Translations under genes and position numbers: made by a program
Shown: piece after piece, positions 7,188 to 12,890 of the stretch
How positions within the stretch are numbered: position 1 is the stretch's first letter
Layout of the letters: every line of letters begins with the position of its first letter
NCBI GenBank assembly: GCA_007120485.1
Contig: SKNP01000380.1
Location: forward strand, 1-13,955
Source: Nitriliruptoraceae bacterium
Lineage (GTDB): Bacteria; Actinomycetota; Nitriliruptoria; Nitriliruptorales; Nitriliruptoraceae
DNA length: 13,955 nucleotides
Direction: 5' to 3'
Notes under the pieces: model-generated
What the model was told of the DNA's origin: nothing
The model's database searches: none
What the model saw: the letters and a program-made list of their open reading frames with translations, nothing else

Positions 7188-8536
7188 TCGAGCTGCTGGC
7201 GGTGTCGGTCGACGATGCGGTCACGGCCTCGTTCTCGTGGACGGCCGTGGTGGTCGGGCTGGTGCTGTTGCTCGGTAACGGGTTCTTCGTCGCCGTGGAG
7301 ATCTCCCTGCTGGCCGCGCGACGTGGCCGGATCGAGGAGGTGGCCGAATCCGGCGATCGTGCCGGGAAGGCGGCGCTGCGGGCGCTCCGAGAGCTCTCGG
7401 TGACCTTCTCCGGTGCGCAGCTGGGCATCACGGCGTGCTCCCTGGGGCTCGGCGCGATCGCCGAGCCGGCACTGGCCGCGTTGTTCGCCGACCTGTTGGG
7501 CGGCGTCGGTCTCCCACCGGGGGTCGTGCCGATCGTGGCCGTCGTGATCGCCCTGTCGATCACGGTGTTCCTGCACATGGTGATCGGCGAGATGGCGCCG
7601 AAGAACGTCGCGATCGCCCGTGCCGAACGGGTCGCGCTCGCGCTGGCCCGCCCCTTCGGTTGGTTCGTGGCGATCCTGCGACCGTTGATCCTGCTGCTCA
7701 ACGGTGTGGCCAACGCGCTCGTCCGCCTCGTGAAGGTCGAGCCGGTGGACGAACACAAGCTGGTCCACACACCGCAGGAGCTGGCGCTGGCCCTGGCGGA
7801 GTCCCAGGACGTCGGGACGATCGCGCCACAGGATGCTCACCTGCTGGGTGCGGCGCTGCGGCTGGCCTCGATCAGCGCGGAGGCGGCGATGACGCCGCGC
7901 GTCGATCTGCACGCGGTCGAGGACACCACGGCGGTCCACGAGGTGCTCGAACTGGCGCACGCGACCGGGCACACGCGCATCCCCGTCTACCACGAGGACA
8001 TCGACCACATGGTGGGTCTGCTGCACGTCAAGGACGCGCTGATCCGCGACGACGATGAGCTCGAGCGCCTCGAACTCACCGACCTGCTGCGTCCGATCCC
8101 GGCGGTGCCGGAGTCCCGGGACCTCGAGCGCCTGCTGCGGGACATGCTCGACGATCGGGCGCATGCGGTGCTCGTGGTCGACGAGTTCGGTGGCACGGCG
8201 GGCGTCCTCGCGCTCGAAGACGTCCTGGAGGAACTCGTCGGTCAGATCACCGACGAGTTCGACGATGAGCAGACCCCGACCGCGACCGATGACCGTCGGT
8301 GGGTCGTGCCGGGCACCCTGCGTCGCGATGAGGCGAGCCGGACCACCGGCGTGCCGTTGGACGAGAGCGACGCGGAGACGGTCTCCGGTTGGATGGTGGA
8401 ACGGCTGGGGCGCCTGCCGCAGGTGGGGGACCGCGTCAGCACCGAGGATGGTTGGGAGCTGACGGTCCTCGATCTGGAAGGCCGTCGCGCCGGTCAGGTG
8501 GAGATCCGGGCACCGGGCCCGATACCCGACGCCTGA
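7184..8536 (+). CDS. CNNM/DUF21-CBS-CorC_HlyC membrane protein (second of pair)
   Basis: 450-residue paralogue of the preceding gene, with the same order of parts: DUF21 membrane domain (about 18-185, GEMAPKN at 135-141), CBS pair (about 230-355, with MTPRVDL, GHTRIPV and VVDEFGGTAGVLALEDVLEELVG), and CorC_HlyC domain (about 370-445). Compared with its partner it has about 15 extra N-terminal residues before the first membrane segment and lacks the partner's charged C-terminal tail. The ATG at 7184 overlaps the upstream stop. CNNM-type proteins form dimers, and adjacent divergent paralogues in actinobacteria suggest a heterodimer, though this is inference. The stop is followed by 104 bases before the next gene, with no clear terminator. 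Confidence 0.93.
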   Translation: MIELLAVSVDDAVTASFSWTAVVVGLVLLLGNGFFVAVEISLLAARRGRIEEVAESGDRAGKAALRALRELSVTFSGAQLGITACSLGLGAIAEPALAALFADLLGGVGLPPGVVPIVAVVIALSITVFLHMVIGEMAPKNVAIARAERVALALARPFGWFVAILRPLILLLNGVANALVRLVKVEPVDEHKLVHTPQELALALAESQDVGTIAPQDAHLLGAALRLASISAEAAMTPRVDLHAVEDTTAVHEVLELAHATGHTRIPVYHEDIDHMVGLLHVKDALIRDDDELERLELTDLLRPIPAVPESRDLERLLRDMLDDRAHAVLVVDEFGGTAGVLALEDVLEELVGQITDEFDDEQTPTATDDRRWVVPGTLRRDEASRTTGVPLDESDAETVSGWMVERLGRLPQVGDRVSTEDGWELTVLDLEGRRAGQVEIRAPGPIPDA

Positions 8537-8640
8537 GCTCATCTGCGCTTCGAGGGCCGTCCGACCCTGGTCCGCGTCCGTGCCATCTTGCACGCTTGAC
8601 GATCGAGGTCGTCGAGCGGCACGACCGGGAAGGAGCGGGC

Positions 8641-8871
8641 ATGCGCACCGCATCGCGGATCGCGGGCACCCACCTCGTCGATACGGCTGGCCTGGTCGGC
8701 TGCCCGGAGCGGCGTCGCGACGTGGCCTTCGAGGAGTGCCTGTCCTGCCTCCGTCTCACCGGCCTCGAACGGGACGAGCACGGCCGGGTGACCGAGATCC
8801 ACTGCTCCGGCGGACGACGCCAGTCCCCGTGGAACTCCCCGTGGGTGTGGATCGGGCCGTTCGGGAGCTGA
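8641..8871 (+). CDS. Small four-cysteine protein, possible zinc-binding
   Basis: 76 residues, starting at ATG 8641 with AAGGAG at 8630-8635. Four cysteines (21, 33, 36, 55) are spaced CP-x10-C-x2-C-x18-C within GCPERRRDVAFEECLSCLRL and IHCSGG, a pattern compatible with one metal site of zinc-ribbon type. There is no signal peptide or membrane segment, so it should be cytoplasmic. The C-terminus is Trp/Pro rich (SPWNSPWVWIGPFG). It lies downstream of the CNNM pair on the same strand, after 104 bases (8537-8640) in which I see only scattered TTGCAC/TTGACG hexamers without a matching -10. It converges with the 140-residue gene across three bases. Function unknown. Confidence 0.7.
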   Translation: MRTASRIAGTHLVDTAGLVGCPERRRDVAFEECLSCLRLTGLERDEHGRVTEIHCSGGRRQSPWNSPWVWIGPFGS

Positions 8872-8874
8872 CCG

Positions 8875-9297
8875 TCACGCCCGCTGGGCGAGCTGCTCCA
8901 CCTGCCAGCGTCCGAAGTAGGTGATGTCGGCTGCTCCGGCGTCGCGGAGCGCGTCGCCGACCATCTGCTTGGCCTCAGCATGCTCCTCGTCGCCGACGTC
9001 GTCGGGGTCGGGCAGCTCGATGGTCACCACGTAGGCACCGTTGCGCAGCGCGGTGGCCAGCAGTTCCAGGTGCGGGGTCTCGTCACCGAACAGCTTCCGG
9101 ACGCGTCGCAGGAGCGGGTCGCCGTCGGCGTCCGGTGGGGTCGTGACCTCGTCACGGTCTTCGGGAGCGAGCACCTCGATCGACAGCCAGGTGAGCTTCG
9201 TCCCCTCGGCGGCCTCGCGGCAGGCCGTCACGGTCGCCTCGTCCGCCGCGATGCCGACGACGTGGTTCGTGGGGTACTGCGCCAGTTGCTCGGACAT
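8875..9297 (-). CDS. Unknown 140-residue protein
   Basis: ATG 9297 is preceded by GGAGGG seven bases upstream, a strong ribosome site that fixes the start. The protein is soluble, acidic, and has no signal or membrane segment. It appears to have a beta-alpha-beta start (NHVVGIAADEATVTACREAA), an acidic loop (about 46-60), a helix, a strand (AYVVTIELPD, 88-97), a helix (EEHAEAKQMVGDALRDAG) and a C-terminal ADITYFGRWQVEQLA. The well-formed N- and C-terminal blocks suggest a conserved small alpha/beta domain. I cannot name the family; a stress-type or ligand-binding role is only a guess. A TACGCT hexamer on the minus strand (9348-9353) could be its -10. The stop lies three bases from that of the convergent four-Cys gene, so the two 3' ends probably overlap as transcripts. 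Confidence 0.8.
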   Translation of the reverse strand: MSEQLAQYPTNHVVGIAADEATVTACREAAEGTKLTWLSIEVLAPEDRDEVTTPPDADGDPLLRRVRKLFGDETPHLELLATALRNGAYVVTIELPDPDDVGDEEHAEAKQMVGDALRDAGAADITYFGRWQVEQLAQRA

Positions 9298-9484
9298 GTG
9301 CGATCCCTCCGTCGGCGACGGCGTGAGGCGGATGTTGCGGCCGTGGCAGCGTAGAGCCCTCAGCGCCGCCGAGGACGCTGCGGAGCCTGCCCGTCGGAAC
9401 AGGGCGGTCGAGGACGGGTGGGCGCATGACCGGCCGAACTGCCCCCGCTGTCCGGCCACGGACCGGTGGGCCAGCCCGGGCGGG

Positions 9485-9512
9485 TTGCACACCGGCCAGG
9501 GCTGCCTACGGT
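9485..9512 (+). promoter_or_regulatory. Promoter of the acidic lipoprotein gene
   Basis: TTGCAC (9485-9490) and TACGGT (9507-9512) are separated by 16 bases, the best -35/-10 pair in the window for an actinobacterial housekeeping sigma factor. A start six to seven bases on (about 9518-9519) would put the first transcribed base at the hairpin that follows. The remainder of 9298-9560 is GC-rich spacer between divergent genes, with a small CCGTC/GACGG stem near 9310. Confidence 0.6.
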
Positions 9513-9518
9513 AGGGAG

Positions 9519-9538
9519 AAACCCGCGTCCGTGGGTTT
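9519..9538 (+). promoter_or_regulatory. 5'-terminal mRNA stem-loop
   Basis: AAACCC (9519-9524) pairs with GGGTTT (9533-9538). In RNA the stem extends by a G-U and a C-G pair around the tetraloop GUCC, giving eight base pairs. It lies right after the predicted start site and eight bases ahead of the AGGAGG ribosome site (9547-9552), so it leaves translation initiation free. Such 5'-end hairpins are known to protect mRNAs from decay. That role here is inferred. Confidence 0.5.
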
Positions 9539-9560
9539 CGCCCAGCAGGAGGTACGGCAG

Positions 9561-9713
9561 ATGAACCGCAAGCTCTCGAGCAAGATCGCCTTGGTCGCCG
9601 CGGTGCCGCTCGCGCTCGGTGCGGTCGCCTGCGAGGTCGAGGACCCCGATGGTGGAGAGCTCAACGGCGAGCTCGACGACGGCATGGACGACGACCTCGA
9701 CGAGGACCTGTAG
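9561..9713 (+). CDS. Tiny, highly acidic putative lipoprotein
   Basis: 50 residues from ATG 9561, with AGGAGG eight bases upstream. The first 23 residues are a signal sequence (MNRKLSSK, then IALVAAVPLALGAVA) ending at Cys24. The lipobox AVAC is acceptable but has Ala rather than the commoner Leu at -3. The mature part is only 27 residues, over half Asp/Glu (EVEDPDGGELNGELDDG, then MDDDLDEDL), with no other cysteine. It would be a lipid-anchored polyanion on the outer face of the membrane. It has its own promoter, 5' hairpin and terminator-like hairpin, so it is a monocistronic unit. No family is recognised; divalent-cation or protein buffering is speculation. A truncated larger lipoprotein is unlikely given the tight, well-formed flanking signals. 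Confidence 0.72.
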   Translation: MNRKLSSKIALVAAVPLALGAVACEVEDPDGGELNGELDDGMDDDLDEDL

Positions 9714-9731
9714 ACCCACCGCGTCCACATC

Positions 9732-9767
9732 CACGACGACCACCGCCTGCGGGCGGTGGCCGTCGTG
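9732..9767 (+). terminator. Strong stem-loop after the acidic lipoprotein gene
   Basis: Two 16-base arms (9732-9747 CACGACGACCACCGCC and 9752-9767 GGCGGTGGCCGTCGTG) pair with a single mismatch around a TGCG tetraloop, 18 bases past the stop. No U run follows (TCGAGGGGG), as usual for GC-rich actinobacteria. It should separate this transcript from the S16 protease gene. Confidence 0.75.
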
Positions 9768-9789
9768 TCGAGGGGGACCGTCGTCCCTG

Positions 9790-9809
9790 GTGCTGAAGCG
9801 TGCTGAAGC
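9790..9809 (+). repeat. Perfect 10-base tandem duplication at the S16 gene start
   Basis: GTGCTGAAGC occurs twice in a row (9790-9799, 9800-9809). Each copy begins with a possible GTG start. Only the second is in frame with the protease; an in-frame TGA at 9794-9796, inside the first copy, closes the frame upstream. The duplication moves the GTG in use ten bases further from the purine-rich AGGGGGA at 9771-9777. Confidence 0.9.
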
Positions 9810-10825
9810 GATCCCACCAGCGAGCCAGTCGTCACCGCGGTCGGCAGCGGCGACGACGCTGGGGGCTGCGGGGGGCGGTCCTCTCGGTGGCGATCCTGCT
9901 CCTGCCGATCCCGTGGATCCACGTCGCCGATGACATCACGCCGGGCACGGCCTGGCGACTCGATGGCCGCTTGGAGGTCGACGGGCGGACCCTCGAGCCG
10001 GCCGGTCGGTGGACCTGGTTGAGCGTCGGGCGGCCTCAGCTGGTCGGCGAAGCGATCTGGGCCCGGTTCGTCGGGAGTGATACGCCATCCCGCGACCTGC
10101 GGGAGGGCTCGGTGACGGTCAGCCCGTCGTTGGCCGAGCCGGCCGCCGCAGCGATCGGGCTGCGTGCTGCCGGTCGAGACGTGCCACTCGGGCTGATCGT
10201 GGAAGCTCGAGATCCCTACATCGAGGGCTATCCGCAGTCCGCGTTGATCGTGTCGATCGACGGGCGCGCGTTGACCAACCGAGCCGCCTGGGAGGAGGCC
10301 ATGAGCGGCTGGGAGGCCGAGGCCGGGTTGCCGACCAGCGCCGCGCAGGCCGCGCCACGGAGCCTGGCGTTCGAACTCCCGGACGGGCGTGAGTTCACCG
10401 CCCCGGGGCCGAAGCTTCCCTACCGGGAGATCAACACCCTCGATACCGCCCCCATGGGCCTCGAGGCGGGCATCTCGTTCCGGTTCGCCCAGCGGCTCCC
10501 GGTCGACTGGTTCCGCAACCTCTCGCTCGGCCGGTCCCACGGCATGATGGTCGCCTTGACCACCTACGCTGACGTCTCGGGCCGCGACATCGCCCAGGGT
10601 CGACACATCGCCGGCACGGGCGGGATCAGTGGCGACGGCGCCGTCACCCGGATCGGCGGGCTTCCGGCCAAAGCCAGGGCTGCACATCGCGCTGGCGCTG
10701 ACGTGATGTTCCTCCCGGCCTCCCAGGCCGAGCAACTGCACGGCCTGGAGTTCGATGGGATGTCGCTGGTACCGGTCGAGACGCTCGACGAGGCGATCGC
10801 ATGGTTGGAACGACCGGTCACCTGA
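9800..10825 (+). CDS. Membrane-anchored Lon-type (S16) serine protease, YlbL-like
   Basis: 341 residues. A very basic N-terminus (RGRQRRRR) precedes one membrane anchor (about 24-41), placing the rest outside the cell as in YlbL-family proteins. Residues 118-175 (ending ALIVSIDGRALTNRAAWEEAMS) look like a divergent PDZ domain. The C-terminal S16 domain keeps the catalytic dyad: S246 in GRSHG, where the family usually has GPSAG, and K291 in IGGLPAKARAAHRAGA. The spacing of 45 matches the canonical YlbL pattern as I recall it, and IAGTGGISGDGAV between them is typical. GTG 9800 is forced: an in-frame TGA lies at 9794 and no other start occurs before the anchor. The ribosome site is poor (AGGGGGA 22 bases upstream). 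Followed 32 bases later by the DNA glycosylase gene. Substrate unknown. Confidence 0.85.
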   Translation: MLKRSHQRASRHRGRQRRRRWGLRGAVLSVAILLLPIPWIHVADDITPGTAWRLDGRLEVDGRTLEPAGRWTWLSVGRPQLVGEAIWARFVGSDTPSRDLREGSVTVSPSLAEPAAAAIGLRAAGRDVPLGLIVEARDPYIEGYPQSALIVSIDGRALTNRAAWEEAMSGWEAEAGLPTSAAQAAPRSLAFELPDGREFTAPGPKLPYREINTLDTAPMGLEAGISFRFAQRLPVDWFRNLSLGRSHGMMVALTTYADVSGRDIAQGRHIAGTGGISGDGAVTRIGGLPAKARAAHRAGADVMFLPASQAEQLHGLEFDGMSLVPVETLDEAIAWLERPVT

Positions 10826-10857
10826 GCGGTGACGGTCGACGAGGGAGGGGAGGCACG

Positions 10858-11439
10858 GTGGCGCGCAGGTCCACGCGCGAGGAGCTCCTCACCTACCGCG
10901 ATGCCACGGTGCCGGATCTGGTTGCTGGGCGACCGCGACTGGTGTTCGTCGGGATCAACCCGGGCCTGTGGACCGCGGCGACGCAGACCCACTTCGCCCA
11001 CCCCTCCAACCGGTTCTACCCGGCGTTGTTCGCCGCCAGGATCACCGATCGTGAGCTCGATCGCGTCGAGGGGCTCACCGACGCCGACCGGCAGCACCTC
11101 GTCGACCGCGGGGTCGCGATCACCAACCTCGTGTCGCGAGCGACCGCGAGCGCGTCGGAGCTGTCGACCGCCGAGCTGCGCGCCGGCGCGGATGCCGTGC
11201 AGGAGCGGATCCGGTCCTGGCAGCCCAACGTGGTCGCGGTCGCCGGTGTGACGGCGTTCCGGACGGCCTTCCAGCGGCCCCAGGCGTCGCTGGGGGAGCA
11301 GACGGAGACCCTCGGCGGCACGACCTGCTGGGTCGTGCCCAACCCGAGCGGCCTCAACGCCCACGAGACCATCGACAGCCTCGCACGGTGGTACCGCCAG
11401 GTCGCTGAGGCGGCGGGACTGGAGCTAGCGGCCGTCTAG
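10858..11439 (+). CDS. mug: Mismatch-specific uracil/thymine-DNA glycosylase, Mug/TDG family
   Basis: Monofunctional base-excision glycosylase that removes uracil, ethenocytosine or thymine from G mispairs, leaving an abasic site. 193 residues, close to the 170-200 typical of bacterial Mug. Motif 1 is GINPGL (32-37), whose Asn positions the catalytic water, followed by HFAHPSNRFYPAL and GVAITNLVSRATASASELS. The second active-site motif is PNPSGLNAH (161-169), which supplies the strand-intercalating loop. All diagnostic Mug elements are present. GTG 10858 is chosen because GGGAGGGGAGG lies about five bases upstream; a longer reading from ATG 10801 would overlap the protease gene by 25 bases and add an unconserved stretch. 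The 32-base gap to the protease suggests co-transcription, with no obvious functional link. Confidence 0.93.
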   Translation: MARRSTREELLTYRDATVPDLVAGRPRLVFVGINPGLWTAATQTHFAHPSNRFYPALFAARITDRELDRVEGLTDADRQHLVDRGVAITNLVSRATASASELSTAELRAGADAVQERIRSWQPNVVAVAGVTAFRTAFQRPQASLGEQTETLGGTTCWVVPNPSGLNAHETIDSLARWYRQVAEAAGLELAAV

Positions 11440-11682
11440 CCAGGGTCCGTCGCCGAGCGTCTGGGCCAGGACCTCGTCGACGGGCGTGGTCGGGTGGAGC
11501 ACGGCGGCCCCACCGGAGGTCACCGCGGAGCGGACCGGGACCGAGGCCCGCCGGACGAGTCCCTCCGGACACCCGTCCAGTCGATGGCAGCCAGCGAGGC
11601 GACCGGGAGCTTGCGTGGGTCCATGATGACGGCAAGCCCGCACCACGACGGTGCGGGAACCGACGATCAGCAAAGGCAGACC
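11440..11682. other. Intergenic stretch with an 8-bp perfect hairpin and no confident gene
   Basis: 243 bases between the glycosylase and the mini membrane protein. CCCGCACC (11637-11644) and GGTGCGGG (11650-11657) form a perfect eight-pair stem around ACGAC, ending 25 bases before ATG 11683. It could be a 5' leader structure for that gene or a terminator. A minus-strand frame (11425-11673) would end in a protein-like VDEVLAQTLGDGPWLDGR, but it needs a TTG start without ribosome site and overlaps the glycosylase end. A second minus frame starts at ATG 11624 (MDPRKLPVASLAAIDWTGV) and stops after about 35 codons. A frameshifted remnant is possible but unproven. Confidence 0.5.
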
Positions 11683-11838
11683 ATGCTCTCCCTCGGCGTC
11701 CTGCTCCTCATCCTCGCGGTCATCTTCGACATCGGTGTGCTCTGGACGATCGGCGGCATCCTGACCGTCATCGGCCTGATCCTGACCGTCCTCGGCGTGC
11801 TCGACCGTTCCGTCGGCCCCCGCCGCTACTACTGGTAG
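11683..11838 (+). CDS. 51-residue membrane protein, DUF6131-like
   Basis: Small integral membrane protein with two hydrophobic segments (about 3-18, LGVLLLILAVIFDIGV, and 20-39, WTIGGILTVIGLILTVLG), ending in RSVGPRRYYW. This layout, with an ILWTIG-type turn between segments and a basic aromatic C-terminus of the GRRHYY/YW type, matches the actinobacterial DUF6131 mini proteins as I remember them. ATG 11683 is supported by AAAGG six bases upstream and by the expected N-terminus; an in-frame upstream ATG (11624) would add a polar, unrelated stretch crossing the hairpin. Function of the family is unknown. It converges on the PRPP synthetase gene across 75 bases holding a stem-loop. Confidence 0.8.
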   Translation: MLSLGVLLLILAVIFDIGVLWTIGGILTVIGLILTVLGVLDRSVGPRRYYW

Positions 11839-11848
11839 GACACCGGAC

Positions 11849-11871
11849 GGGTGAGGGCACCGCCCTCGCCC
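11849..11871. terminator. Bidirectional stem-loop between convergent genes
   Basis: GGGTGAGGGC (11849-11858) pairs with GCCCTCGCCC (11862-11871) through ten pairs including one wobble, around an ACC loop. It lies 11 bases after the DUF6131-like stop and 43 bases after the PRPP synthetase stop on the other strand, so it can serve both. Outer GACGGG/CCCGTC bases can extend it with a bulge. Confidence 0.65.
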
Positions 11872-11913
11872 GCCCGTCGACCCGCCGACCGAGCCGGGCG
11901 GCCAGGTGGTGGC

Positions 11914-12861
11914 TCAGGGAGCGAACAGCACGCTGAGGCTCTCGTGCTCATGGATGCGACGGATCGCCTCAGCGAAGAGCGGGGCGACCGAGACGATCCG
12001 GACGCGATCGCTGAGGATCACCGGCTGGTTCTCTACCGAGTCGGTGACGAGCACCGTCCGGATCGGGCTGTCCTCGATCCGCTCCATCGACGCTCCCGCG
12101 AACACCCCGTGGGAGAGCACGGCGACGATGTCTCGTGCACCACGTCGGTCCAGTTCGCCGGCGATCTCCACCAGCGTGCTCGCGGAGATCGAGAAGTCAT
12201 CGACGATCACCGCGGAGCGACCGGCGACGTCGCCGATGAGATCGATCAGCTCGGCCTGCTCGTCGTGCTCGGCACGTTCCTTGTCGCCGATCGCCAGCGG
12301 GTAGCCGAGGTGGCGCGCGTACTTGCGTGCCTTCTTCGCGAAGCCCGCATCCGGCGCGACGATGACCGGGTCCACGAGACCGAGGGAACGCACCTCGGCG
12401 GCGAGCGTTGGCATGGCGTAGAGATCGTCGACGGGCACGCGGAAGAAGCCCTGGATCTGCGGTGCGTGGAGGTCGAGGGTCACGAGCCGGTCCGCGCCAG
12501 CGGCCTCGATCGCGTCGGCGCACACCCGGGCACGGATCGAGACCCGTGGCTCGTCCTTCTTGTCGCCCTTCGCGTAGCTGAAGTAGGGGACGATCGCTGT
12601 GACCGAGTCGGCGCTGGCTCGGGTGAACGCGTCCAGCCAGAACAACAGCTCCATGAAGTGGTCGTTGGCGGGGAACACCGTCGACTGCACCAGGTAGACC
12701 TCGCGGCCACGGACGTTCTGGAGGATCCTCGGGAACAGGTTGCCTTCGCTGAACCTGAGGACCTCACCGCGTCCGGGTTCGACCCCCAGGTGCTCGCAGA
12801 TCGACGCCGTCAGCCGCGGGCTTCCGGACCCACCGAAGACGAGGACCTCGTCCACCGCCAT
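11914..12861 (-). CDS. prs: Ribose-phosphate pyrophosphokinase (PRPP synthetase), divergent loop
   Basis: Makes phosphoribosyl pyrophosphate from ribose 5-phosphate and ATP, feeding nucleotide, His and Trp synthesis. 315 residues, the normal length. Conserved parts: FSEGNLFPRILQNVRG (37-52), VQSTVFPANDHFMELL (58-73), DLHAPQIQGFF with the catalytic-site His132 (130-140), and a GDKER loop with Lys194 and Arg196. Two regions differ from the common bacterial enzyme: YAKGDKKDEPRVSIRARV replaces the usual YARQDRK region, and the PRPP loop reads VDDFSISASTL (220-230) where the classic form is VDDxxDTxGT, losing the third Asp and the Gly. ATG 12861 has GGAGGAGG upstream. It starts 29 bases after the preceding unknown gene, so the two are probably co-transcribed. 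It may be a class II-like or second PRPP synthetase. Confidence 0.9.
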   Translation of the reverse strand: MAVDEVLVFGGSGSPRLTASICEHLGVEPGRGEVLRFSEGNLFPRILQNVRGREVYLVQSTVFPANDHFMELLFWLDAFTRASADSVTAIVPYFSYAKGDKKDEPRVSIRARVCADAIEAAGADRLVTLDLHAPQIQGFFRVPVDDLYAMPTLAAEVRSLGLVDPVIVAPDAGFAKKARKYARHLGYPLAIGDKERAEHDEQAELIDLIGDVAGRSAVIVDDFSISASTLVEIAGELDRRGARDIVAVLSHGVFAGASMERIEDSPIRTVLVTDSVENQPVILSDRVRIVSVAPLFAEAIRRIHEHESLSVLFAP

Positions 12862-12890
12862 GTCGTGCCTCCTCCCGCCCGGTCGCGGGG

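Noticed and set aside
6920..8653. Minus-strand 577-codon open frame antisense to the CNNM genes
   Set aside because: The product is His/Arg/Gln-rich without domains and spans the junction of two real genes.
10801..10857. Earlier ATG start for the DNA glycosylase
   Set aside because: It overlaps the protease end and adds an unconserved Gly/Arg-rich stretch. GTG 10858 follows a strong purine-rich ribosome site.
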